Program-made: the position numbers and the translations under genes
DNA from: UBA6244 sp041582875
GTDB taxonomy: Bacteria > Bacteroidota > Bacteroidia > Bacteroidales > F082
Direction: 5' to 3'
Length of the DNA stretch: 64,000 nucleotides
Assembly: GCA_041582875.1 (NCBI GenBank)
Contig: JBFHGX010000004.1
Location: 4,679 to 68,678 of the forward strand
In this document: positions 8,189 through 17,309 of the stretch, in pieces
Layout of the letters: each line of letters begins with the position of its first letter
How positions within the stretch are numbered: position 1 is the stretch's first letter
The notes under the pieces: generated by a model
The model's database searches: none
Seen by the model: the letters and a program-made list of their open reading frames with translations, nothing else
Told to the model about the DNA's origin: nothing

Positions 8189-10606
8189 ATGTTAACAGCA
8201 GGTCATCACATAAGTCGTCGATTAAAACAAGCTCTGACCATGTTTGTATTGCTGTTTACCATTTCAAGTGTGCAGGGACAAAACAACAACCCGCCCATCG
8301 CCCAACATGGTATTTTGGATATTTCAGATTGGAATTTCGAGCATGACGGAACGATTAAGTTAACAGGTGAATGGGAATTCTATTGGGACACCCTTATTGC
8401 TCCAGCCCAATTTCCCACCGAAATTTCACCTGAATACCACCATTTTCCACATATATGGACCGACTTACCTAAGACCGGACACAACTATTCCAAGTTTGGA
8501 TATGCCACCTATAAGCTTACGGTTGTGATGCCACAAAAAGCCAAAAAAATCATGGCCCTGCATTTACATGATTTTTACACAGCATACCGGCTCTGGTTAA
8601 ACGACACCCTTATGGCACAAAAAGGGAGGGTTGGAATAAACGATGATGAATCAATTCCCAAGTGGATGACAGTCACCAAACCCTTTGCTGCAAATGATGA
8701 CACCCTGGAATTCGTACTTCAAATATCAAATTTCGATCATAGCAAAGGAGGGCTGGCCATTGCTCCGGAACTGGGAATTGCTGATGATTTATTACAAGAA
8801 CAACAAACATTACTTGGCGCTGATTTACTGCTCACCGGGGCACTTATCATGGGAGGGCTCTTTTTTATGGGGCTCTTTTTATTTGGCCGGAAAAATAAAG
8901 CCATCCTCTATTTTTCACTGTTTTGCATCGTGTACAGTTACAGAATCATTGGAACCGGAGAATACTACTTACACACCATCTTTCCCCACTTATCGTGGTA
9001 CCTGACCGTAAGACTAGAATATATCAGCCTGTTTCTGAGTCCGTTTTTGTTTATGCTATTTATGCAATCGGTTTACCCCAAAGAAACAGGTAAAATTCCA
9101 GCCATGATTCTGAAAGTAACCTCATCAACCCTTGTACTAATAAGTTTATTTCTTCCACCAGTGATATTTACAGCCCTATTAAAACCTTATTTGGTTTTTC
9201 TGGTTTTTTACATCCTTTATGGGATTTGGGTTTTTCTTTTGGCAGCCATTCACAAACGCGAAGGAGCAGTTTTTGCCGTAATTAGCATCTTTTTTGTGTC
9301 GCTGGTCTTTTCCATGCAGATTCTTAACTATTTAGGCTACATGGGAATACATCCATACATTTACTTTGTCGGCTATGTTTTATTTTTCTTTTTTCAATCA
9401 CTCATACTATCCTACCGTTTTGCGGCATACTTTAAATTAGCTACCGTAAAAGCTAAAATGGGAGCGAAAGCTAAAGCTGATTTTTTAGCTACAATGAGCC
9501 ACGAAATACGAACCCCAATGAATGGCGTTATTGGCATGACGAGCCTGCTTCGACGGACTCCACTTACCAAAGAACAATCAGAATATGTTGAAACCATTCA
9601 CACCAGCAGCGACAATCTATTAACCATAATCAACGATATTCTGGACTTTTCAAAAATTGAAAACGGAAAATTACAAATTGAAAACCAGCCTTTTGACATA
9701 TTAAAAACAGTACAAGAAGTTTTTTCGCTCTTTTCCAACATGGCTGCCAAAAAAGACCTTCAGTTGATCCTGAAAAAGGGCGAAAACTTATACCCATATT
9801 TAATTGGCGATTCGAATCGCTTAAAGCAGATTTTAGTCAATTTAGTGGGAAATGCCATCAAATTTACCGATTCAGGCACAATAACCTTATCCATTCGCAT
9901 CAAAAAAGAGGCTTTGGATCATCTGATACTTTTATTTTCCGTTACTGACACCGGTATCGGAATACCAAAAGAAAAGTTCAATTTGTTGTTTAAATCATTT
10001 TCTCAAATCGACTCTACTTCGGCCAGACAGTTTGACGGAACCGGACTGGGCCTTGCCATCTCAAAACAACTGGTAAATTTGATGCATGGAGTTATATGGG
10101 TGGAATCAGAAGTCAACAAAGGTTCCACTTTTAGCTTTACTATTCGCACAACAAAAGCTCCCGAGCCGGCATTTTTGAAAAAGTTGGAGTATGCCAACAA
10201 GAAATCTGAACCATCGGAAAGTAAACAATATGATGAATTTGCAGTCCTCATTGCGGAGGACAACCTGATCAATCAGAAAATTGCTTTTAACTTACTCAAA
10301 GCCCTTGGCGTAAAAAGCGATATCGCCCCCAATGGAAAAGAAGCATTGGATGCATGTAAAAACAAATGTTACGATCTGGTGTTTATGGATATTCAAATGC
10401 CTGAAATGGACGGAATAGAAGCGACAAAAGCCATACTTGCTCACTGCTTAAGAAATCATCAACAATCACCCAGAATTATTGCTATGACAGCCAATGTAAT
10501 GGGAAATGTTAAAGAAGATTGCTTGAATGCGGGTATGGTAGATTTTATTACAAAACCCTTTACCATGGAGCAGTTAAAAACTGCCCTGGATAAATGGTTG
10601 CGCTAA
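8189..10606 (+). CDS. Hybrid sensor histidine kinase / response regulator with 7TMR-DISM sensor
   Basis: The 805-residue protein has a signal peptide (about 1-30), a jelly-roll extracellular sensor (about 40-195) of the kind paired with 7TMR-DISM, and seven membrane segments (about 213-410). A histidine kinase core follows: H-box MSHEIRTPMNG with phospho-acceptor His438, N-box NLVGNAIKFTDSG, G1 VTDTGIGIP and G2 GTGLGLAIS. A C-terminal receiver domain (from about 685) has acidic residues in LIAEDN, phospho-acceptor Asp734 in FMDIQMPEMDG and the conserved Lys in FITKPF. No HTH output domain is present, so the phosphate must pass onward or act within the protein. The ligand is probably a carbohydrate or envelope signal. 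Confidence 0.93.
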   Translation: MLTAGHHISRRLKQALTMFVLLFTISSVQGQNNNPPIAQHGILDISDWNFEHDGTIKLTGEWEFYWDTLIAPAQFPTEISPEYHHFPHIWTDLPKTGHNYSKFGYATYKLTVVMPQKAKKIMALHLHDFYTAYRLWLNDTLMAQKGRVGINDDESIPKWMTVTKPFAANDDTLEFVLQISNFDHSKGGLAIAPELGIADDLLQEQQTLLGADLLLTGALIMGGLFFMGLFLFGRKNKAILYFSLFCIVYSYRIIGTGEYYLHTIFPHLSWYLTVRLEYISLFLSPFLFMLFMQSVYPKETGKIPAMILKVTSSTLVLISLFLPPVIFTALLKPYLVFLVFYILYGIWVFLLAAIHKREGAVFAVISIFFVSLVFSMQILNYLGYMGIHPYIYFVGYVLFFFFQSLILSYRFAAYFKLATVKAKMGAKAKADFLATMSHEIRTPMNGVIGMTSLLRRTPLTKEQSEYVETIHTSSDNLLTIINDILDFSKIENGKLQIENQPFDILKTVQEVFSLFSNMAAKKDLQLILKKGENLYPYLIGDSNRLKQILVNLVGNAIKFTDSGTITLSIRIKKEALDHLILLFSVTDTGIGIPKEKFNLLFKSFSQIDSTSARQFDGTGLGLAISKQLVNLMHGVIWVESEVNKGSTFSFTIRTTKAPEPAFLKKLEYANKKSEPSESKQYDEFAVLIAEDNLINQKIAFNLLKALGVKSDIAPNGKEALDACKNKCYDLVFMDIQMPEMDGIEATKAILAHCLRNHQQSPRIIAMTANVMGNVKEDCLNAGMVDFITKPFTMEQLKTALDKWLR

Positions 10607-10627
10607 AAACAAACCTGTTTTCGGCTG

Positions 10628-12232
10628 CTACTTAAGTTCGTACACAGCCCTATTAAAGGTGGTGTCTATCTGATGAAAAATAGGATAGAAGCCCTTTTCA
10701 TCCAGCACGTTTCTCCCAATATAGGCTTTGAATAACGTTTTAATCTTTTCCTTTGATAACGCAATCTGCTCAGGTTTTTCCTCAATTCCTTTCTCTTCAG
10801 CATAGGCTACCAAATCGCGATATATTGCATCGGTCATATTAAAGCCTTTGTTAAAACTCTCAAAATCGGTGTATTGATTTAGCTCAGGGCGATGCTTGTC
10901 CGTATAATCAAAGGCAAAGGTGAAGAGCAGCCCCTTGTTAGCAAGCAAATTGTAATAGGTGTGTACAGAATCTGTAATCAACGGCACATAAATATCGGGC
11001 ATGATACCTCCTCCACCGTATACAATCTTCCCTAAGGGAGTTACATATTTCAAACTATCGTTCAGTTGAACACTATCGGCATTTAACATCTCTCCAGTAG
11101 TGTATCGATGAAAAGCTTCAGAATAATAATCCTCAAAATCTTCATCCTTGGAATAAGGCTTTTGGATACAACGACCTGTTGGGGTATAATATCGGGCCAC
11201 CGTAAGACGCAAAGCTGAACCATCAGGCAAACTCATTTGTTCCTGAACCAATCCCTTTCCAAAAGATCTTCGTCCGATAATGATGCCTTTATCGTTGTCC
11301 TGCAAAGCACCGCTTACAATTTCGCTGGCCGAGGCCGATCCTTCATCAATCAAAATGGCTACATCACTGTTTTCAAGCTTTCCAGACTTGGTAGCATAGG
11401 CAAAACGTTTCTTTCTGTTTTTTCCTTCGGTATAAACAATAAGCTCACCATCCTTTAAAAATTCATCAGCAATATCAATAGCCGCTTGCAAATAACCACC
11501 GGGGTTTCCACGCAAATCGAGAATAAGTTTTTGCATCCCCTCACTACGTAAACGATCAACAGCTAGGTTAAACTCTTCGAAAGTGGTGGCTGAAAAGGTG
11601 TTGAGCTTGACATAGCCAATGGTTGGGTTAACCATATAAGCCACATCTAAACTATAAGTAGGAATCACATCGCGGGTAACAGTAAAATCAATGAGTTTGG
11701 GCACTCCCCTACGAAATACACTAATTTTTACTTTAGTGCCCTTTTTTCCTTTCAGTTTTCGCATGGCGATGTTGTTGTTAACACCATTTCCAGCGATTAA
11801 CGAATCATCCACCATCACAATGCGATCGCCAGCCATTAACCCAACTTTTTCGGAGGGTCCGCCAGGAATAGGATTGATAACGGTAATGCTGTCTTTTTCT
11901 ATGCGAAACGAAATACCTATTCCTTCAAAACTTCCTAACAATGGATCGTTAACCTGATGGAATTCTTCGGAGGTAATATAAGCCGAATGTGGATCAAGAT
12001 CTTCGAGCATTCCCCTAATTGCATCGGTTTGCAGGGTTTCAAGCTGAACCGTATCCACATAATCACGAACAATGTAGTCTAAAATATCGCCTACCTTGTT
12101 GTAGTGTGAGCTACCTGTAGGAAAAAGCAAACCTTCAGGACTACCATTTTTAGGAATCATGGTACCCACCCAAACTCCAATAATTAATAATATGGCAAAT
12201 AGTAAGGGTAAATATTGATTAAGTTTTTTCAT
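10628..12232 (-). CDS. S41 family carboxy-terminal processing peptidase
   Basis: This 534-residue protease has one N-terminal membrane or signal segment (about 8-25), a PDZ domain (about 95-180, with FEGIGISFR and GLMAGDRIVMVD) and the S41 catalytic core. The serine-lysine pair is Ser301 in DEGSASASE and Lys326 in RSFGKGLVQ, 25 residues apart as in Tsp/CtpA. It should act in the periplasm on C-termini of damaged or precursor proteins. The C-terminal extension after about residue 345 is of normal length for Bacteroidota CtpA-like proteins. The gene converges on the kinase gene, with 21 bases between the stops. Confidence 0.94.
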   Translation of the reverse strand: MKKLNQYLPLLFAILLIIGVWVGTMIPKNGSPEGLLFPTGSSHYNKVGDILDYIVRDYVDTVQLETLQTDAIRGMLEDLDPHSAYITSEEFHQVNDPLLGSFEGIGISFRIEKDSITVINPIPGGPSEKVGLMAGDRIVMVDDSLIAGNGVNNNIAMRKLKGKKGTKVKISVFRRGVPKLIDFTVTRDVIPTYSLDVAYMVNPTIGYVKLNTFSATTFEEFNLAVDRLRSEGMQKLILDLRGNPGGYLQAAIDIADEFLKDGELIVYTEGKNRKKRFAYATKSGKLENSDVAILIDEGSASASEIVSGALQDNDKGIIIGRRSFGKGLVQEQMSLPDGSALRLTVARYYTPTGRCIQKPYSKDEDFEDYYSEAFHRYTTGEMLNADSVQLNDSLKYVTPLGKIVYGGGGIMPDIYVPLITDSVHTYYNLLANKGLLFTFAFDYTDKHRPELNQYTDFESFNKGFNMTDAIYRDLVAYAEEKGIEEKPEQIALSKEKIKTLFKAYIGRNVLDEKGFYPIFHQIDTTFNRAVYELK

Positions 12233-12252
12233 CGGGGTCGAATAATTTTTTG

Positions 12253-12260
12253 CAAAAGTA
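12253..12260 (-). promoter_or_regulatory. -7 box of the S41 peptidase gene
   Basis: On the minus strand TACTTTTG is a perfect TAnnTTTG, 20 bases before the ATG at 12232. The upstream -33 element is not clear. Confidence 0.5.
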
Positions 12261-12283
12261 GTGAATCATCAACACCACAGGAA

Positions 12284-14431
12284 CTAATATGTGTCCGAAG
12301 TCCGTATTAAATGTGTTCGATACACCTGATTATCTTCTGTTTTTATCAAAATGAAATAAAAACCATCAGGCAAATCCGTCACAAAACTAAGTTTAGAGGT
12401 GGCATTTACTTGCTTTTGAAACACCCGGATTCCCATGCCATTATAAATGATCATTTCCTGAATATTCGACTGATCGCTTTGAAGGTTGATCTCATTAACA
12501 AAAGGATTTGGAAATACCTTTAAGGATGAGGTGCCATCAAGATCCAAAACGTTGCTTGGCATTTCGGAATATCCATTAAGAAAAACCTGATGCGAAACCC
12601 GTTGCTTTAGTTCATCTGTATTGATATCCTCGCAAAGTGTAACTACGTTGCGGTATTCTCCCTCCTCCGTTGGTTTAAATTGAATAGTAAATAAAAACTC
12701 CTCCCCTGCGGCGATTTGAACAGGTAGCTCATCCAACAATTGAAATCCGCTTGCTTGAAAAAACACTTCATTGATCACCATTTCTCTATGAAAATGATTG
12801 ACAAGGCTGAGTTGAGTCGTTAATGAGTCGTTGGGAGGTATGGTATCAAAAACGAGGGTGTCTACATTGGCAGTAAAGACGGGCGACTGCCAGTCGAACT
12901 TAAAAGCCCTGTAATTGATGTTGTTGAATGAAAATTGTAAGGCTATTTCACCAGATTCGTCAAATTCAGTAATGCTGGGGATTCCACTGCCCCAACCCAC
13001 GACTGTTCTCCCATTTTCGAGCCTTTGGGCATTCCCCATAAAACTACCAAAAATATCCGGTGTACTTCTCAACCGATTTACCAAGGTGGCTGTCATGGCA
13101 TCTGTATCTAACAAATATTCAGCTGCGCTCGAATATTGCGGATCATGACAATTTCCATTATCAAACACGCTCAGATTCCCATTTCCAAAAACAATTCGTG
13201 CATCGTGCTGATGACAAAACATTTGTAAAGAATCATCAAACTCAAACTGATTTCTTTTACCCCCCAATCTCCAAATAATTTCACCTGTAATGCGATTAAT
13301 GCGCGTCACTTCATCCATATTTCGGCATGAAATAATCATGGTGCTATCTGTATCGAGTTCAACGCTGTTTCCATGAACATAATCAATAATACTTCCAGTA
13401 AGGTTAATTCGGTCGGCAGCATCAGTAATCTCAAAATGGTCCCAACTGCGCCATTGAAAAACAACATTGTTGTTTTCATCCAGTTCCTGAACAATCAATC
13501 CAATCACCGTGGCCATTGGATTCCCTCCGGGGACGATTAAACTCATATCAATCAACTGCGGGTCATGAACAAGCAAATATTTATGGTTGTTTTCAAGGAT
13601 GAGCAACTCGTGGTTGTCGGCCAGCATCCCATTTCCAGCCCTGATGGTATCAATAATTTCAAAAAAAGGATTCAATTCGTAAAATTCCCAATTGGTACGT
13701 CCATGATAACTCAGGTTTCCGTTCATCTGCAATTTAAAATCAGAAGGCGTATTGCCCAATAGCTCACGATAAAAAACCGGTTGAGCATAGTTATCGTAAA
13801 TGGCAATAAACTCGTTTGAACGACTTTTGTTGCTGATGGTTCCCAGAAAAAAATAGCCGGGTGCCGGGTCATTTTCGTGCGTAATGGTAATATCTGGCAA
13901 ACCGAATGGCAAATCCTTTATTGGCTGATTTTTTAAATGATCGGAAACAATGGGTAATTCACTTTCAAACACCTCATTAAGCACCTGAATTTGAAAAGTC
14001 TTTGAGGTACTCGAAACGGAAAACTCAAACTCAAATACTGTCAGACTATCATCAGAATATATGTTCACCAACACCTGTTCACCAGGCACAAAAGGTTGGA
14101 CAGGAAGAAAAAAGCAGGTAAGTTGGTCATTGGCGAAATATAAACTACCATCAATATCACCACTTTGGGAGCCTTTAACCTTAATGTGAGTTTTTTCTAA
14201 AACCCAACCCTGATTGGTTATTTTGTCAGGTCGAAAAGCAATGCAACTATGTGGATTTACATATTTTGCGAAAGGTCGTGGTGAAATATAGGATATATTA
14301 AATTCATGAGATTCTTGACTCGAAATTGTATTGCTGTGTCCAATCCAAAATAAAATCAACAATAATAAAAAGAGCGATTTGCTCGAGAATTTAATTGGTA
14401 AAAATGTAAAAATCCGCAGTAAAATGGGCAT
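12284..14431 (-). CDS. Arylsulfotransferase-family secreted protein with T9SS sorting domain
   Basis: The central region matches the arylsulfotransferase (ASST) propeller: VHGNSVELDTDSTMIIS, TRINRITGEIIWRLGG, FCHQHDARIVFGNGNLSVFDNGN and VGWGSGIPSITEFD. ASST enzymes move sulfate between phenolic esters using a catalytic His; the histidines in HGNS and CHQHDA are candidates here. An abnormal-spindle-like or Ig-like domain follows (VFDTIPPNDSLTTQLSLVN), then a type A T9SS sorting domain (SLKVFPNPFVNEINL). Start: the open frame reaches 14539, but a -7 box at 14500-14507 and the signal peptide beginning MPILLRIFTF place the start at 14431, giving 715 residues. The substrate is unknown, and a structural role without catalysis is possible. 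Confidence 0.82.
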   Translation of the reverse strand: MPILLRIFTFLPIKFSSKSLFLLLLILFWIGHSNTISSQESHEFNISYISPRPFAKYVNPHSCIAFRPDKITNQGWVLEKTHIKVKGSQSGDIDGSLYFANDQLTCFFLPVQPFVPGEQVLVNIYSDDSLTVFEFEFSVSSTSKTFQIQVLNEVFESELPIVSDHLKNQPIKDLPFGLPDITITHENDPAPGYFFLGTISNKSRSNEFIAIYDNYAQPVFYRELLGNTPSDFKLQMNGNLSYHGRTNWEFYELNPFFEIIDTIRAGNGMLADNHELLILENNHKYLLVHDPQLIDMSLIVPGGNPMATVIGLIVQELDENNNVVFQWRSWDHFEITDAADRINLTGSIIDYVHGNSVELDTDSTMIISCRNMDEVTRINRITGEIIWRLGGKRNQFEFDDSLQMFCHQHDARIVFGNGNLSVFDNGNCHDPQYSSAAEYLLDTDAMTATLVNRLRSTPDIFGSFMGNAQRLENGRTVVGWGSGIPSITEFDESGEIALQFSFNNINYRAFKFDWQSPVFTANVDTLVFDTIPPNDSLTTQLSLVNHFHREMVINEVFFQASGFQLLDELPVQIAAGEEFLFTIQFKPTEEGEYRNVVTLCEDINTDELKQRVSHQVFLNGYSEMPSNVLDLDGTSSLKVFPNPFVNEINLQSDQSNIQEMIIYNGMGIRVFQKQVNATSKLSFVTDLPDGFYFILIKTEDNQVYRTHLIRTSDTY

Positions 14432-14499
14432 ACTATTCACTCTAACTATTGTTACATATTTGCCAACAATTAGTAGAAAACTGTTGCTGACATCTCCGC

Positions 14500-14507
14500 C
14501 AAAAATA
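14500..14507 (-). promoter_or_regulatory. -7 box of the arylsulfotransferase gene
   Basis: TATTTTTG on the minus strand is a perfect -7 match, 68 bases upstream of the ATG at 14431 and inside the longest open frame, which supports the shorter start. Confidence 0.45.
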
Positions 14508-14593
14508 GGACAATTTTTCCAAATTTGAGACATATACAAAACCCGATTTACTTTAATTTACTGAACCTCATTTTATTATAATCTGGCACTTAC

Positions 14594-14625
14594 TTTGTAT
14601 AATAATACATAAAATTGTACTTTTA
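14594..14625 (+). promoter_or_regulatory. Promoter of the LamG/LruC lipoprotein gene
   Basis: TTTG (14594-14597), a 20-base spacer and TACTTTTA (14618-14625, one mismatch from TAnnTTTG) precede the ATG at 14642 by 16 bases. The longer frame beginning at 14615 overlaps this box and is rejected as the start. Confidence 0.55.
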
Positions 14626-14641
14626 TTCCAAAGAATTGATC

Positions 14642-17140
14642 ATGAAAAAGCTGGGTATTTTGTTGATTTTTGTTTCTCTATTGGTGTTCGGATGCAAAAA
14701 ACAGATCACCTCAACCGAAGAGGATGTGAAAAAGGTAGAAAATTTGATTGTAACTGATAATTTTGATTGGAATACAGCACAGAATATTCATTTTACTATT
14801 ACAACAGATCAGGCTAAAGTAATATCAATAAGGTCATTGGATGGAGACATTGTATATCACAAGGGCTTTTTCGGACAACTCACTGAAACCTATCAGGTGG
14901 ACGTCAATCTACCCAAAACAGTTGAAATGGTTTTGGTGAATGGACTTCAAATACCCATATCGGGCACATCCATTCAGGTAAACCTGAACGAAACCTCAAC
15001 AAAATCTCTTCAACAGCAAGCTGATTTACCAACAGATGGACTGGTAGCCTTGTGGCACTTGGACGAAAACAACGGAACACTTGCTTCGGATGCTCAAGGT
15101 GATTTCAACGGCACCATCAATGGAGCCGATTGGACATCCGGCATCAGCCACAGCGGACTAAATTTCAATGCCATTGATGGAGGAGTAACCATTCCGGCCA
15201 ACGAAGGTTTAAACCTAACAGGAGATGAAATTAGCCTTACCTTTTGGTTTAAGATGAATGAAATCGCTAACGCCGGTTGCTTTTTGTTTCATAACACCAA
15301 GTATATTGTTTACATCGATGGTAACGGAAAAGTATCATTTGCCATTTACAATCCTACCTATCATTCCATTGTAACCAATTGGAGCGACCGTATTTTGGAC
15401 ACCGACTGGCATTTTATTGCGGCAACCTACGATGGAGAATCCATGAAATTATTCATCGACAACCAATTAATGAAGAGCAGTGAACAATCAGGAAACCTTA
15501 ACAGCCGTGTTACTGAATTACATATTGGAAATCAGTCTTCCTACCGATTCATTGACGGACTCATGGATGAGGTGGCTATTTATAACCGGGCCATCACCAT
15601 CGACGAAATTAACACGATGTACACCACCACTCCCAATCCCGATACCGGAGATGGAAACTTGGTTTCCTGGTGGCCCATGAACGAATTTGGAGGAACACTT
15701 GTCCCTGATGTTCAAGGAAACAATAACGGAACTGCTGTTAATCCAAGTTGGACATCCGGCGTTTCTGGCAACTGCCTCTCTTTTAACGGAACTGATGAAT
15801 ATGTAACCATTCCTAATAACGCCTCCTTAAACTTTACTGAACAACTGACCATCATGGCCTGGGCGAACTCGCTTGAATATAAGGAGGCTAAAATTGCTCA
15901 AAAAGGCGACTGGGATGGGCATGGACTTGGTGGCACTAAATGGGGAGGATGGAAAGGGCATATAAGATTGGCCAGTGGTTCCTCTGTAGCTATTGAAAGT
16001 CCGGGCGGCAGACCTTTATTAAACGAATGGTATCATTTGGCCATTACGTATGATGGTGCTAAGTTGAAACTTTATGTAAATGGTCAGTTGAGTAATAGCC
16101 AAAGCGTAACAGGACTGCTCCATGTCAATAATCGAAATACATCTATTGGCTCTGATAACGGAGGGCAAAAGTTTTTTAATGGCTTGATTGACGAAGTTAA
16201 GTTTTTCAATACCGCACTCAACCAAACCGAAATTCAGGCTGCATATAACAACCAAACTGCTGCCAACGATAGTGATGGGGATGGCATTCAGGATGCAGAT
16301 GACGATTTTCCCAATGATGCCGGCAGGGCATTTGTCAATAATTTCCCTGCTGCCGGATACGGCAGTTTGGCCTTTGAAGATTTATGGCCCGGCCGGGGCG
16401 ACTACGATTTCAACGATTTGGTGGTTGATTACAGCTTTGAAATTATCACAAACGCTTCCAACAAGGTAAGCGATGTAATATCAAAGACAGTGGTTCGTGC
16501 CATTGGAGCCGGATTCAGCAACGGATACGGCTTCCAGTTTTCCAATGATCAAATTCAGACCAATCACCTTTTAGTCACCGGATATATTATTGAAGGTGAT
16601 GTCGTGACCATAGCTGAAAACGGACTTGAACTTGGACAAGAAATACCAACTGTTATCGTATTTGACAATGCCAAAAACATCCTACAATCAGCCACTGGTT
16701 TTGTGAATGTAGAAGAGGGAGCTCCCTATGTTGAACCGGACACGGTAGAAGTAAATCTGGTTTTCACTCCCGGAATATACGAAATAGCTGATATAGATCT
16801 GGTTCATTTCAATCCGTTTATCTTCGTCAATGGCATACGTGGAAAAGAAGTCCATCTTCCTGATTACATGCCTACTTCACTTGCTGATGCAGCATATTTT
16901 AGTACTGTCGACGATGATAGTAATCCGGCCACAGGACGCTATTACAAAACCGCTAACAATCTTCCATGGGCTATAAACATTTCCCAATCTTACGATTACA
17001 CCAACGAAAAATCGGAGATTACCAGTGGGTATTTGCATTTTGGCGATTGGGCCGAATCTACCGGTGGTCTTTATCCCGACTGGTACAAAGATCTTTCGGG
17101 CTATCGCAACGGTGCACACATTTATCAAGTGCCGGAATAG
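14642..17140 (+). CDS. Lipoprotein with two LamG-like domains and a LruC domain
   Basis: The 832-residue product has a lipoprotein signal (LLVFGC, Cys18). Two concanavalin-A-like/LamG domains follow, each opening with GLVALWHLDE or NLVSWWPMNE and ending with MDEVAIYNRAI or IDEVKFFNTAL. A DSDGDGIQDADDDFPND calcium-loop motif then leads into a LruC (DUF4842) domain, recognisable by LAFEDLWPGRGDYDFNDLVVDY. LamG domains usually bind carbohydrate or protein, so this is probably a surface-exposed binding lipoprotein. It has its own promoter and terminator and so stands as a single-gene unit. The specific ligand is unknown. Confidence 0.85.
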   Translation: MKKLGILLIFVSLLVFGCKKQITSTEEDVKKVENLIVTDNFDWNTAQNIHFTITTDQAKVISIRSLDGDIVYHKGFFGQLTETYQVDVNLPKTVEMVLVNGLQIPISGTSIQVNLNETSTKSLQQQADLPTDGLVALWHLDENNGTLASDAQGDFNGTINGADWTSGISHSGLNFNAIDGGVTIPANEGLNLTGDEISLTFWFKMNEIANAGCFLFHNTKYIVYIDGNGKVSFAIYNPTYHSIVTNWSDRILDTDWHFIAATYDGESMKLFIDNQLMKSSEQSGNLNSRVTELHIGNQSSYRFIDGLMDEVAIYNRAITIDEINTMYTTTPNPDTGDGNLVSWWPMNEFGGTLVPDVQGNNNGTAVNPSWTSGVSGNCLSFNGTDEYVTIPNNASLNFTEQLTIMAWANSLEYKEAKIAQKGDWDGHGLGGTKWGGWKGHIRLASGSSVAIESPGGRPLLNEWYHLAITYDGAKLKLYVNGQLSNSQSVTGLLHVNNRNTSIGSDNGGQKFFNGLIDEVKFFNTALNQTEIQAAYNNQTAANDSDGDGIQDADDDFPNDAGRAFVNNFPAAGYGSLAFEDLWPGRGDYDFNDLVVDYSFEIITNASNKVSDVISKTVVRAIGAGFSNGYGFQFSNDQIQTNHLLVTGYIIEGDVVTIAENGLELGQEIPTVIVFDNAKNILQSATGFVNVEEGAPYVEPDTVEVNLVFTPGIYEIADIDLVHFNPFIFVNGIRGKEVHLPDYMPTSLADAAYFSTVDDDSNPATGRYYKTANNLPWAINISQSYDYTNEKSEITSGYLHFGDWAESTGGLYPDWYKDLSGYRNGAHIYQVPE

Positions 17141-17166
17141 CATTATTACACATATCTTAGGGTCGG

Positions 17167-17204
17167 GCGCCAGGAGTTCAGGTTGAGTTCCTGGCGTGTT
17201 TTTC
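17167..17204 (+). terminator. Rho-independent terminator after the LruC lipoprotein gene
   Basis: An 8-bp perfect stem (CGCCAGGA 17168-17175 with TCCTGGCG 17189-17196) around a 13-base loop is followed by a T-rich run, 27 bases after the stop. Confidence 0.75.
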
Positions 17205-17265
17205 TCAAACCCCTTATTTCCAACTTATCAATCCAATAATCCAATTTTTCATCCGGGTTTTTTCT

Positions 17266-17273
17266 TAATTTTG
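17266..17273 (+). promoter_or_regulatory. -7 box of ileS
   Basis: TAATTTTG matches TAnnTTTG, 36 bases before the ileS ATG. No clear -33 element is visible. Confidence 0.45.
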
Positions 17274-17309
17274 CCGATTAATTTTAAAATCTGCTAATTC
17301 AAAATATCA

